From Citrobacter youngae ATCC 29220 (GTDB lineage: Bacteria > Pseudomonadota > Gammaproteobacteria > Enterobacterales > Enterobacteriaceae): a stretch of DNA of 64,000 nt. Below the pieces are notes generated by a model. That model searched no databases, had not been told where the DNA came from, and saw nothing but the letters and a program-made list of their open reading frames with translations. The translations under genes were made by a program, and so were the position numbers. Each line of letters begins with the position of its first letter. The stretch's first letter is position 1. Location: positions 1,584,734 to 1,648,733 of the forward strand of contig NZ_GG730299.1 of the NCBI RefSeq assembly GCF_000155975.1. The letters are read 5' to 3'. Shown here piece by piece: positions 12,952 to 21,928 of this stretch.

Positions 12952-15900
12952 ATGCCTGAACAACATCGTTACACGCTCCCGGCCGGCGCTTCCGACCAGC
13001 GCCAGTTAGGTGAACTGACCGGCGCAGCTTGCGCGACGCTGGTCGCCGAAATCGCTGAACGCCATGCCGGTCCTGTAGTACTGATCGCGCCGGACATGCA
13101 AAATGCCCTGCGGCTGCATGATGAAATTCGTCAGTTTACCGACCAGATGGTGATGAACCTGGCCGACTGGGAAACGCTGCCCTACGACAGCTTTTCCCCT
13201 CATCAGGAGATTATCTCCTCGCGGCTCTCCACGCTGTATCAACTCCCCGCCATGCAGCGCGGCGTACTGATTGTCCCGGTGAACACGCTGATGCAGCGCG
13301 TCTGTCCGCACAGCTACCTGCACGGTCATGCGCTGGTGATGAAAAAAGGTCAGCGGCTTTCGCGTGACGCCCTGCGCGAACAGCTGGACAGCGCGGGCTA
13401 CCGCCATGTTGATCAGGTGATGGAACACGGCGAATACGCTACGCGCGGCGCGTTGTTGGATCTGTTCCCCATGGGCAGCGAGTTGCCTTATCGACTGGAT
13501 TTCTTTGATGACGAAATCGACAGCCTGCGGCTGTTTGATACCGACACCCAGCGCACGCTGGAAGAGGTCGACGCCATTAATTTGCTGCCCGCGCACGAAT
13601 TTCCGACCGATAAAACGGCGATCGAGCTGTTCCGCAGCCAGTGGCGCGATACCTTTGAGGTTAAACGCGACGCCGAACATATTTACCAGCAGGTCAGCAA
13701 AGGCACGTTACCTGCCGGGATCGAATACTGGCAGCCGCTGTTTTTCAGCGAGCCGCTGCCGCCGCTGTTCAGCTATTTCCCCGCCAATACGTTATTGGTC
13801 AATACCGGCGATATCGAGACCAGCGCAGAACGCTTCCAGGCCGATACCCTGTCACGCTTTGAGAATCGCGGCGTTGATCCGATGCGCCCGCTTCTGCCGC
13901 CGCACTCGCTGTGGCTGCGCGTTGATGAGCTGTTTTCCGAGCTTAAACGCTGGCCGCGCGTTCAACTGAAAACCGAGACGCTGGCGAACAAAGCCGCGAA
14001 TACCAACCTCGGGTTCCAGAAGCTGCCGGATATCGCGGTTCAGGCGCAGCAAAAAGCGCCGTTAGATGCGTTACGTAAATTCCTTGAAGGCTTCACCGGT
14101 CCGGTGATTTTCTCCGTTGAAAGCGAAGGCCGCCGCGAAGCGCTTGGCGAACTGCTCGCCCGTATCAAAATCGCGCCGAAGCGCATACTGCGTCTCGATG
14201 AAGCCGTCGACAATGGCCGCTATCTGATGATTGGCGCAGCCGAACACGGCTTCATTGACAGTAAACGCAACCTGGCGCTGATTTGCGAAAGCGATCTGCT
14301 TGGTGAGCGCGTGGCGCGCCGCCGCCAGGATTCTCGTCGCACCATCAATCCGGATACGTTAATTCGCAACCTCGCGGAACTGCATCCTGGTCAGCCGGTG
14401 GTGCACCTGGAGCACGGCGTTGGTCGCTATGCCGGTATGACCACCCTGGAAGCGGGCGGCATCACCGGTGAGTATCTGATGCTCACCTACGCCAACGACG
14501 CCAGGCTGTATGTCCCCGTTTCATCCTTGCATCTGATCAGCCGTTACGCCGGCGGCGCGGAAGAAAATGCGCCGCTGCATAAGCTTGGCGGTGATGCCTG
14601 GTCCCGCGCCCGTCAGAAAGCCGCCGAGAAAGTGCGCGATGTCGCGGCGGAGCTGTTAGATATTTATGCCCAGCGTGCGGCGAAAGAAGGCTTTGCCTTT
14701 AAGCATGACCGAGAGCAGTACCAGCTGTTTTGCGACAGCTTCCCGTTTGAAACCACGCCCGACCAGGCGCAGGCGATCAACGCGGTACTCAGCGATATGT
14801 GCCAACCGCTGGCCATGGATCGCCTGGTGTGCGGCGACGTCGGCTTCGGTAAAACCGAAGTCGCGATGCGCGCCGCCTTCCTGGCCGTAGAGAATCACAA
14901 GCAGGTTGCGGTACTGGTACCGACCACCCTGCTCGCTCAACAGCACTTCGACAACTTCCGCGATCGCTTTGCCAACTGGCCGGTACGTATTGAAATGCTG
15001 TCCCGTTTCCGTAGCGCCAAAGAGCAAGCGCAGATTCTGGAGCAGGTGGCCGAAGGGAAAATCGATATTCTCATCGGCACCCACAAACTGCTGCAAGCGG
15101 ATGTGAAGCTAAAAGATCTGGGGCTGCTGATTGTCGATGAAGAGCACCGTTTCGGCGTGCGCCACAAAGAACGCATTAAGGCAATGCGCGCGGATGTCGA
15201 TATCCTGACCCTGACGGCAACGCCTATTCCACGTACGCTCAATATGGCGATGAGCGGCATGCGCGATCTGTCGATCATTGCCACGCCGCCCGCTCGCCGT
15301 CTGGCGGTAAAAACCTTTGTGCGCGAATACGACAACCTGGTGGTTCGCGAGGCCATCCTGCGTGAAGTTCTGCGCGGGGGACAGGTTTATTACCTGTTTA
15401 ACGACGTCGAAAATATCCAGAAAACCGCCGACAGATTAGCGGAACTGGTGCCAGAAGCGCGTATTGGTATCGGCCACGGGCAAATGCGCGAGCGCGAGCT
15501 GGAACGCGTAATGAACGATTTCCACCACCAGCGCTTTAACGTTCTGGTGTGTACCACCATTATCGAAACCGGGATCGACATCCCGACCGCCAACACCATT
15601 ATCATTGAACGTGCTGACCACTTCGGTTTAGCGCAATTGCACCAGCTACGTGGTCGTGTTGGGCGCTCGCACCATCAGGCTTACGCCTGGCTGCTGACGC
15701 CGCATCCAAAAGCGATGACCACCGACGCGCAAAAACGCCTGGAGGCCATCGCTTCACTGGAAGATTTAGGTGCAGGCTTTGCGCTGGCGACCCACGACCT
15801 CGAAATTCGCGGCGCAGGGGAGCTGCTGGGTGAAGATCAAAGCGGATCCATGGAAAGCATCGGCTTCTCGTTGTATATGGAGCTGCTGGAAAATGCTGTC

Positions 15901-16398
15901 GATGCGCTCAAAGAGGGACGCGAACCGTCGCTGGAAGATCTCACAAGCCAGCAAACTGAAGTCGAACTGCGCATGCCGTCACTGCTGCCGGATGAGTATA
16001 TTCCCGATGTCAACACGCGACTGTCGTTCTATAAGCGCATTGCCAGTGCGAAGGGCGAAACGGAGCTGGAAGAAATTAAGGTCGAGCTGATAGACCGTTT
16101 CGGCCTGCTGCCCGATCCGGCCCGTACGCTGCTGGATATTGCCCGTTTACGCCAGCAGGCGCAGAAATTGGGCATCAGAAAGCTTGAAGGCAATGAAAAA
16201 GGCGGCACCATTGAGTTTGCCGAGAAAAACCACGTCAATCCGGTCTGGCTGATTGGTTTACTGCAAAAACAGCCGCAGCACTTCCGTCTGGACGGCCCAA
16301 CCCGGCTGAAATTCATGCAGGATCTGAGCGAGCGTAAAACGCGGATCGATTGGGTACGCCAGTTTATGCGCCAGCTTGAAGAAAACGCCGTAGCCTAG
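12952..16398 (+). CDS. mfd: transcription-repair coupling factor Mfd
   Basis: Mfd is the DNA translocase that removes RNA polymerase stalled at lesions and recruits UvrA. From MPEQHRYTLP it is 1148 aa, the E. coli length. In order it has the UvrB-like N-terminal region, the RNA polymerase interaction domain (about 475-545, VVHLEHGVGRY), and the RecG-like helicase core with Walker A GDVGFGKTE near 630 and the DEEHRFG box near 730. The TRG motif region follows, then the C-terminal UvrA-inhibitory domain. The frame is open 14 codons upstream, but the chosen ATG aligns with the known protein. A 15-bp inverted repeat follows the stop. Confidence 0.97.
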   Translation: MPEQHRYTLPAGASDQRQLGELTGAACATLVAEIAERHAGPVVLIAPDMQNALRLHDEIRQFTDQMVMNLADWETLPYDSFSPHQEIISSRLSTLYQLPAMQRGVLIVPVNTLMQRVCPHSYLHGHALVMKKGQRLSRDALREQLDSAGYRHVDQVMEHGEYATRGALLDLFPMGSELPYRLDFFDDEIDSLRLFDTDTQRTLEEVDAINLLPAHEFPTDKTAIELFRSQWRDTFEVKRDAEHIYQQVSKGTLPAGIEYWQPLFFSEPLPPLFSYFPANTLLVNTGDIETSAERFQADTLSRFENRGVDPMRPLLPPHSLWLRVDELFSELKRWPRVQLKTETLANKAANTNLGFQKLPDIAVQAQQKAPLDALRKFLEGFTGPVIFSVESEGRREALGELLARIKIAPKRILRLDEAVDNGRYLMIGAAEHGFIDSKRNLALICESDLLGERVARRRQDSRRTINPDTLIRNLAELHPGQPVVHLEHGVGRYAGMTTLEAGGITGEYLMLTYANDARLYVPVSSLHLISRYAGGAEENAPLHKLGGDAWSRARQKAAEKVRDVAAELLDIYAQRAAKEGFAFKHDREQYQLFCDSFPFETTPDQAQAINAVLSDMCQPLAMDRLVCGDVGFGKTEVAMRAAFLAVENHKQVAVLVPTTLLAQQHFDNFRDRFANWPVRIEMLSRFRSAKEQAQILEQVAEGKIDILIGTHKLLQADVKLKDLGLLIVDEEHRFGVRHKERIKAMRADVDILTLTATPIPRTLNMAMSGMRDLSIIATPPARRLAVKTFVREYDNLVVREAILREVLRGGQVYYLFNDVENIQKTADRLAELVPEARIGIGHGQMRERELERVMNDFHHQRFNVLVCTTIIETGIDIPTANTIIIERADHFGLAQLHQLRGRVGRSHHQAYAWLLTPHPKAMTTDAQKRLEAIASLEDLGAGFALATHDLEIRGAGELLGEDQSGSMESIGFSLYMELLENAVDALKEGREPSLEDLTSQQTEVELRMPSLLPDEYIPDVNTRLSFYKRIASAKGETELEEIKVELIDRFGLLPDPARTLLDIARLRQQAQKLGIRKLEGNEKGGTIEFAEKNHVNPVWLIGLLQKQPQHFRLDGPTRLKFMQDLSERKTRIDWVRQFMRQLEENAVA

Positions 16399-16401
16399 TG
16401 A

Positions 16402-16436
16402 ACAGGCCGGGAGAGTCCACCACTCTCCCGGCCTGT
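16402..16436 (+). terminator. strong hairpin after mfd
   Basis: An exact inverted repeat of 15 bp (acaggccgggagagt and actctcccggcctgt) with a five-base loop directly follows the mfd stop. It lacks a following T tract, so it is a transcript-end or stability hairpin rather than a textbook intrinsic terminator. Confidence 0.6.
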
Positions 16437-16539
16437 GAATTTACAAACTCTTTGCACTTCCCTGCACTTCCCGACACAGCAAACCGCCATAATTCTTGTT
16501 TACTTTTACATTATAAAAACCACGTAAAACAATGGATTT

Positions 16540-17511
16540 ATGGTGATGTTAAACAATAAACGACTCCCTCGCTGGCTAGCGTTTTTTACGCTTGCAGCGA
16601 CCTTCGCGTTAGCCCTTCCGGCTCAGGCAAACACCTGGCCGCTGCCGCCGCCGGGAAGCAAACTGGTCGGTAAAAATACCGTTCACGTTGTCGAAGACAA
16701 TGGCGGTTCTCTGGAAGCGATTGCGAAAAAATACAACGTCGGATTTTTAGCGCTGCTGCAGGCCAACCCCGGCGTTGATCCTTACGTACCTCGCCCGGGC
16801 AGCGTTTTGACTATCCCGCTGCAGACCCTGCTACCGGATGCGCCGCGTGAAGGCATTGTGATCAACCTCGCCGAGCTGCGTCTTTATTATTACCAGCCGG
16901 GGACAAATTCGGTGACCGTGTATCCTATCGGGATTGGCCAGTTAGGCGGGGATACGCTGACGCCCACCATGGTAACCACCGTTTCCGATAAACGCGCCAA
17001 CCCCACCTGGACCCCTACAGCAAATATCCGCGCACGCTATAAAGCAAACGGGATCGACCTTCCTGCCGTGGTCCCTGCCGGACCGGATAACCCGATGGGC
17101 CATCACGCTATTCGCTTAGCCGCATACGGCGGGGTTTATCTGCTGCACGGAACCAATGCTGATTTTGGCATCGGCATGCGCGTGAGTTCTGGCTGTATTC
17201 GCCTGCGCGACGGTGATATCGAAACCCTGTTCCGTCAGGTAAAACCAGGCACTAAGGTCAATATCATTAACACACCGATCAAAGCGTCAGTTGAACCTAA
17301 CGGTGTGCGCCTGGTTGAAGTGCATCAACCGCTGTCAGAAAAGATTAATGACGACCCGCAACTGCTGCCAATCGTGCTGAACGCATCAATGCAGACGTTT
17401 AAAAATGCGGCGCAAACGGATGCTGCTGTTATGGAGCATGCAATGGAGATCCGCTCTGGCATGCCGGTCGATGTCACCCGTCATCACGACGTGGCTCAAC
17501 AACCCATGTAA
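16540..17511 (+). CDS. ldtC: L,D-transpeptidase LdtC
   Basis: LdtC (YcfS) is a periplasmic L,D-transpeptidase of the group that attaches Braun lipoprotein to peptidoglycan meso-diaminopimelate. It has a signal peptide ending in ALPAQA (about residue 30), a LysM-like segment (VHVVEDNGGSLEAIAKKYNV), and a YkuD domain from about residue 105. The YkuD active site is visible as HGTN followed about ten residues later by SSGCIRL, with the catalytic Cys. Length 323 is close to the 320 of E. coli. It stands alone and ends at a strong terminator. Confidence 0.95.
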   Translation: MVMLNNKRLPRWLAFFTLAATFALALPAQANTWPLPPPGSKLVGKNTVHVVEDNGGSLEAIAKKYNVGFLALLQANPGVDPYVPRPGSVLTIPLQTLLPDAPREGIVINLAELRLYYYQPGTNSVTVYPIGIGQLGGDTLTPTMVTTVSDKRANPTWTPTANIRARYKANGIDLPAVVPAGPDNPMGHHAIRLAAYGGVYLLHGTNADFGIGMRVSSGCIRLRDGDIETLFRQVKPGTKVNIINTPIKASVEPNGVRLVEVHQPLSEKINDDPQLLPIVLNASMQTFKNAAQTDAAVMEHAMEIRSGMPVDVTRHHDVAQQPM

Positions 17512-17522
17512 ACGTTACGCAT

Positions 17523-17563
17523 AAAAAAACCCCCGCTGGATTTTATTCCGCGGGGGTTTTTTA
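17523..17563 (+). terminator. intrinsic terminator after ldtC
   Basis: The hairpin acccccgc to gcgggggt is followed by a T tract (ttttttat) and preceded by an A tract. It can therefore serve ldtC on the plus strand and bhsA on the minus strand. Confidence 0.85.
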
Positions 17564-17597
17564 TTTAACTCGCAGTGGCATTGCGATGGGTTAAATC

Positions 17598-17855
17598 TTA
17601 TTTGTAGATAACGGCAGTCCCGTGAAGAGTGTTAGGACCGGTAACGGAAGTAATACGGAAAGACTTCGCGCCCATCTCATCCGCTTTCTGCGCCAGCTGA
17701 TCTTCCAGAGAACCTAAGTTCGTTCCCGCATTTGCAGAGATAGTACCGACTTTCTGTTGGCCCGCAGGCGTGGCCTGAACTTCAACAGCGGCAAAGCTTG
17801 CAAATGACAGTGAGCTAAGAACGGCAGCAACAAACAGAGTTTTTACGTTTTTCAT
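17598..17855 (-). CDS. bhsA: stress-induced outer membrane/periplasmic protein BhsA
   Basis: BhsA (YcfR) is a small YhcN/DUF1471 protein linked to multiple stress resistance, biofilm and copper permeability. From MKNVKTLFVA it has 85 residues: a signal peptide (ALSSLSFASFA, then A) and a compact DUF1471 domain with GAKSFRITSVTG. The frame is open 28 codons upstream into the promoter region. It is divergent from comR, its known repressor gene, which supports the assignment. Confidence 0.95.
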   Translation of the reverse strand: MKNVKTLFVAAVLSSLSFASFAAVEVQATPAGQQKVGTISANAGTNLGSLEDQLAQKADEMGAKSFRITSVTGPNTLHGTAVIYK

Positions 17856-17924
17856 AATAGTGACCTTTAGCAGATGATTGGGTGTCGTAAGGATTAACTT
17901 AACGATCGATAGGTTAATCATAGA

Positions 17925-17940
17925 TGTGATCCAGGTCACA
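17925..17940 (-). promoter_or_regulatory. CRP-type site upstream of bhsA
   Basis: TGTGATCCAGGTCACA is an exact TGTGA-N6-TCACA palindrome, the CRP core consensus. It lies about 70-85 bases upstream of the bhsA ATG in the bhsA/comR divergent region, next to cgatcg-centred dyads near 17900 and 17956 that could be ComR contacts. Confidence 0.6.
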
Positions 17941-18098
17941 CGTCAACATTTTTTTATAATGATCGTTATATAAAAAACAAAGGTCTTATTTTTCATACTA
18001 ATAGCTTTAAATTATTTTTATCGCTAATCCGCTGGAGTGTGTGGAAGAATATTTTTATAATGATTACTCAATAATCCGAGCAAAGGTACATCGGCACC

Positions 18099-18734
18099 AT
18101 GACAACTGAAACCACAGGTTGTGCAAAAAAAAGCCGTGGCCGACCAAAAGTGTTCGACAGGGAAGCCGCGCTTGATAAGGCTATGACACTCTTCTGGCAA
18201 CACGGCTATGAAGCGACATCGCTCGCCGATCTCGTAGAGGCAACCGGCGCCAAAGCGCCCACGCTGTACGCGGAGTTTACCAACAAGGAAGGGTTGTTTC
18301 GTGCCGTGCTGGACCGCTATATAGCTCGCTTTGCGGCGAAACACGAAGCGCAGTTGTTTTGTGAAGAAAAAAGCCTTCAGTCCGCACTGGAAGACTATTT
18401 CACCGCGATAGCGACCTGCTTTACCAGTAAAGATACTCCGGCAGGATGTTTTATGATTAATACGTCCGCGACGCTGGCGGCCTCTTCCCGCGAGATCGCG
18501 CATACGGTGAAATCACGCCATGCGATGCAGGAACAGACGCTTACCCAGTTCCTTCGTCAGCGCCAGCAGCGTGACGAAATTCCGGCCCACTGCGACGTGC
18601 AAAAGCTGGCCGAATATCTGAACTGCATTTTACAGGGTATGTCGATTAGCGCCCGTGAAGGCGCGTCATTTGAGAAACTGATGCAGATCGCGCGCACCAC
18701 TCTGCGGCTGTGGCCGGAACTCATCAAAGCGTAA
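18099..18734 (+). CDS. comR: TetR-family copper-responsive repressor ComR
   Basis: ComR (YcfQ) is a TetR-family repressor of the divergent bhsA (comC) gene whose repression is relieved by copper. The N-terminal helix-turn-helix is visible about residues 25-70 (SLADLVEATGAKAPTLYAEF), preceded by a basic arm KKSRGRPKVF. The 211-residue length matches the family, and the C-terminal ligand region contains the FTSKDTPAGCFMIN segment. Cys residues there might bind metal, which is inference. A terminator follows. Confidence 0.92.
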   Translation: MTTETTGCAKKSRGRPKVFDREAALDKAMTLFWQHGYEATSLADLVEATGAKAPTLYAEFTNKEGLFRAVLDRYIARFAAKHEAQLFCEEKSLQSALEDYFTAIATCFTSKDTPAGCFMINTSATLAASSREIAHTVKSRHAMQEQTLTQFLRQRQQRDEIPAHCDVQKLAEYLNCILQGMSISAREGASFEKLMQIARTTLRLWPELIKA

Positions 18735-18769
18735 TCCTTTCCTCTCTCTTCCACGAACAGATGACACCG

Positions 18770-18796
18770 CCGGGGGCTAAAGCCTCCGGTTTTTTT
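18770..18796 (+). terminator. intrinsic terminator after comR
   Basis: A nine-pair stem (ccgggggct with agcctccgg, one G-T pair) separated by aa is followed by seven T residues, a standard intrinsic terminator. Confidence 0.85.
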
Positions 18797-18863
18797 CTAC
18801 CAATAACCCTTCATTTCTTATTGTTTTCATCGCATTAGCCGATCTTTTTTTTAAAAAGGTATT

Positions 18864-18882
18864 GATAACAACAATTATTATC
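18864..18882 (+). promoter_or_regulatory. Fur box upstream of the iutA-like receptor
   Basis: GATAACAACAATTATTATC matches the 19-bp Fur consensus GATAATGATAATCATTATC at 15 of 19 positions. It lies about 100 bases before the receptor ATG, as expected for iron-repressed siderophore receptors. Confidence 0.75.
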
Positions 18883-18982
18883 AGCAATATTCGCATTTGT
18901 TTTAACACCTATTTCCCAATGTAACGATCGGTTTCTCTACCGCAATAACAAAAACAGACCGACTTTTTTAAAAGGAATACCA

Positions 18983-21163
18983 ATGCACAAGCGTCTCTGG
19001 GTGCTCAATCCGCTCCTGTTATCCTTAACCCTACCGGCCATCGCGGCGGAGGAAGAAAATCTCATCGTCAGCGCCAACCGTAGCCAACGCACCGTGGCTG
19101 AAATGGCGCAAACGACCTGGGTTATTGAAGGAAGCGAAATTGAACAGCAGGTTCAGGGTGGGAAAGAGTTCAAGGATGTTCTTGCTCAGTTAATCCCCGG
19201 AATTGATGTCAGCAGCCAGGGTCGTACCAACTACGGCATGAACATGCGCGGTCGCGCCATCGTAGTGCTGATAGATGGCGTGCGTCTCAACTCCTCCCGC
19301 ACCGACAGCCGTCAGCTTGACTCCATTGACCCGTTTAACATTGCGCATATTGAAGTCATCTCTGGCGCCACCTCCCTGTATGGCGGCGGAAGTACCGGCG
19401 GTTTGATCAATATCGTTACCAAAAAGGGCCAGCCGGAGCGTGAAGTCGAACTCGAACTGGGCAGTAAAAGCGGATTTAATAACAGTAACGATCATGACGA
19501 ACGCGTCGCCGTCGCGGTGAGCGGAGGAACCGATCGCGCATCCGGGCGTATGTCCGTCGCGTATCAACGGTTTGGCGGCTGGTATGACGGTAACAACGAT
19601 GCCCTGCTACTGGATAACACCCAAACCGGCCTGCAGCATTCCGATCGTCTGGACGTAATGGGCACCGGAACGATTGAGTTGGATGACAACCGTCAATTGC
19701 AACTGGTCACCCAGTATTACAAGAGCCAGGGGGATGACGATTACGGCCTCGATCTCGGCGAGAACATGTCCGCCGTGACCGGTAACGGTAAAGCGTATAC
19801 CAGCAGCGGTCTGAACTCCGATCGTATTCCCGGCACCGAGCGCCATCTAATCAGTCTGCAATATTCAGATGCGGATTTCTTTGGTCAGAACCTGGTCAGT
19901 CAAATCTATTACCGCGACGAATCGCTAAAATTCTACCCCTTCCCTACGCTGAGCAAAGGTAAAGTCACCAGCTTCTCCGCCTCACAGCAGGATACCGACC
20001 AGTTTGGCGCTAAAATTACCCTCAACAGCCAGGTGACGGATAGCTGGGAGCTGACGTGGGGTCTCGATGCGGATCACGAAACCTTCGACTCCAATCAGGA
20101 GTTCTTCGATCTGGCCTGGTCTCTGCCCTCCGGCGGCATGGATAACCGTACCGCCTATACCACCGGGCGCTACCCCGGTTACAGCATCACCAACTTCGCG
20201 CCTTTCCTGCAAAACAGCTATGACATTAACGACATCTTTACTCTCAGCGGCGGCGTGCGCTATCAATGGACCGAAAACCGGGTTGATGATTTCATTGGCT
20301 ATGCCCAGCAGCAGGGGATCGCGACCGGGCTGGCGAACTCTGCCGACACGATTCCGGGCGGTAAAACCGATTACGATAATTTCTTGTTTAACGCCGGGAT
20401 CCTCGCCCACCTGACCGACCGCCAGCAAACCTGGTTTAACTTCTCCCAGGGCGTCGAGCTTCCGGACCCGGGAAAATATTATGGCAACGGCACCTATTCT
20501 CTGGTTGGCGATCATTATCAACTTCTGCGCAGCGTCAACGTGGCGGATTCTCGCCTGGAAGGGATTAAAGTTAACTCGTATGAACTGGGGTGGCGTTATA
20601 CCGGGGATAGCCTGCGCACGCAGTTGGCCGCCTACTACTCTACTTCCGATAAATCGATCGTCATCAATCGCAATGATATGACCATCAACGTACAGCCCGA
20701 CGATCGCCGGATTTATGGTCTGGAAGGAGCGGTAGATTATTTCATCGCCGATACCGACTGGAGCCTGGGCGGCAATTTCAACGTCATTAAATCCGAAGTG
20801 AAGAAAAACGGTAAATGGCAGAAATGGGATGTCACTCTGGCTTCCCCCTCTAAAGCAACCGCGTGGGTCGGCTGGGCGCCTGAACCGTGGACATTACGCG
20901 TACAGAGCCAGCAAACATTTGATCTGACCGACGGCAGCGGCAATAAGCTGGACGGCTATAACACCATGGACTTTATCGGCAGCTATCAGCTCCCGTTGGG
21001 TAAGCTGACCTTCAGCGTGGAAAACCTGCTGAATGAAGAGTACACCACGCTGTGGGGACAACGTGCGCCACTGCTGTACAGCCCAACTTACGGCAGCCCG
21101 TCACTGTATGAATACAAGGGCCGGGGTCGTACCTTTGGACTGAACTATGCCTTAACCTTCTGA
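18983..21163 (+). CDS. iutA: TonB-dependent ferric siderophore receptor, IutA-like
   Basis: This outer-membrane TonB-dependent receptor closely resembles the ferric aerobactin receptor IutA by recall across its whole length, including the segments NYGMNMRGRAIVVLIDGVRL and the GRTFGLNYALTF end with terminal Phe. It has a signal peptide ending in PAIAA, a TonB-box-like stretch NLIVSAN, a plug domain to about residue 160, and a 22-strand barrel. At 726 aa it has the usual size. No aerobactin synthesis genes (iucABCD) are near, so it is a stand-alone receptor for a xenosiderophore or a related hydroxamate; the symbol is family-level. A Fur box precedes it. It lies between comR and ycfJ, where E. 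coli K-12 has nothing comparable. Confidence 0.85.
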   Translation: MHKRLWVLNPLLLSLTLPAIAAEEENLIVSANRSQRTVAEMAQTTWVIEGSEIEQQVQGGKEFKDVLAQLIPGIDVSSQGRTNYGMNMRGRAIVVLIDGVRLNSSRTDSRQLDSIDPFNIAHIEVISGATSLYGGGSTGGLINIVTKKGQPEREVELELGSKSGFNNSNDHDERVAVAVSGGTDRASGRMSVAYQRFGGWYDGNNDALLLDNTQTGLQHSDRLDVMGTGTIELDDNRQLQLVTQYYKSQGDDDYGLDLGENMSAVTGNGKAYTSSGLNSDRIPGTERHLISLQYSDADFFGQNLVSQIYYRDESLKFYPFPTLSKGKVTSFSASQQDTDQFGAKITLNSQVTDSWELTWGLDADHETFDSNQEFFDLAWSLPSGGMDNRTAYTTGRYPGYSITNFAPFLQNSYDINDIFTLSGGVRYQWTENRVDDFIGYAQQQGIATGLANSADTIPGGKTDYDNFLFNAGILAHLTDRQQTWFNFSQGVELPDPGKYYGNGTYSLVGDHYQLLRSVNVADSRLEGIKVNSYELGWRYTGDSLRTQLAAYYSTSDKSIVINRNDMTINVQPDDRRIYGLEGAVDYFIADTDWSLGGNFNVIKSEVKKNGKWQKWDVTLASPSKATAWVGWAPEPWTLRVQSQQTFDLTDGSGNKLDGYNTMDFIGSYQLPLGKLTFSVENLLNEEYTTLWGQRAPLLYSPTYGSPSLYEYKGRGRTFGLNYALTF

Positions 21164-21199
21164 TAAAAAAAGCCCCCCAGCCTGAGCGAATGGGGGGCT
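21164..21199 (-). terminator. terminator between the iutA-like gene and ycfJ
   Basis: The stem agcccccca with tggggggct encloses an 11-base loop and is flanked by an A tract at 21164-21170. On the minus strand that is a T run, so it terminates ycfJ; on the plus strand it would act only as a hairpin. Confidence 0.75.
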
Positions 21200-21220
21200 A
21201 ATGTTCAGGATAATGCTATT

Positions 21221-21760
21221 TTACGCTTTGTTATTCAGTACCAACTGTCCGTTGTTATCCAACGGAATTTGCGCGCCGGGATCCTTATCCATACGGATTT
21301 TCCCCTGCTGATCGCCAATTTTGTACGTCACGTCGTAGCCCAGCATTTTTTCTGATTTGTCATACACCGTTTTACAGCGCTGCTGAGTGGTGGTGTAGGT
21401 ATCGTTTTCCTGCATCGAGCCCTGGATCTGGTTACCTGCGTAGCCGCCGCCTAACGCACCGGCCACGGTGGCAATATCTTTACCGCGTCCGCCACCAAAC
21501 TGATGGCCAATAACGCCCCCCGCAACGGCACCCAGCACGGAACCCGCGATACGGTTTTCATCTTGCACCGGCTTACGGTGCGTGACCGTCACATTCCGAC
21601 ACTCCTGCCGTGGCGTTTTTACCGACTCTTTAATCGGTGTTGCAGAGACAACCTGTGCATACTGTGGGCCACGTTCGAAAACGTTAAGACTGGCCACCGC
21701 TGCAACACCCAGCGCAGCAGCTACGCCAATCCCTATACCCGCCAACATTGATTTATTCAC
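21221..21760 (-). CDS. ycfJ: glycine-zipper membrane protein YcfJ
   Basis: YcfJ is a small envelope protein of the glycine-zipper 2TM family; its function is not known. The GTG start at 21760 is chosen for its GGAGGAAG ribosome site and because it gives 179 aa, as in E. coli. An N-terminal hydrophobic helix (LAGIGIGVAAALGVAAVA) is followed by the glycine zipper at about residues 73-112 (GSVLGAVAGGVIGHQFGGG). A pair of Cys, in QECRN and QRCKT, could form a disulfide. It is convergent with the receptor gene. Confidence 0.92.
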   Translation of the reverse strand: MNKSMLAGIGIGVAAALGVAAVASLNVFERGPQYAQVVSATPIKESVKTPRQECRNVTVTHRKPVQDENRIAGSVLGAVAGGVIGHQFGGGRGKDIATVAGALGGGYAGNQIQGSMQENDTYTTTQQRCKTVYDKSEKMLGYDVTYKIGDQQGKIRMDKDPGAQIPLDNNGQLVLNNKA

Positions 21761-21928
21761 GGGACTTCCTCCTTTTTTGCTATTAGCAACAACTTTGCAA
21801 CAGAAGGTAAGGAATGCCAATCAGATTACGGATGAAAATAGCGGAAGGATGAGTGAAAGCAGGATGATTCGGAGAACTCTGAAGGAAGGCGTCGGATGAA
21901 TATAATCGTCCGACGCCTCAGGTCAATA

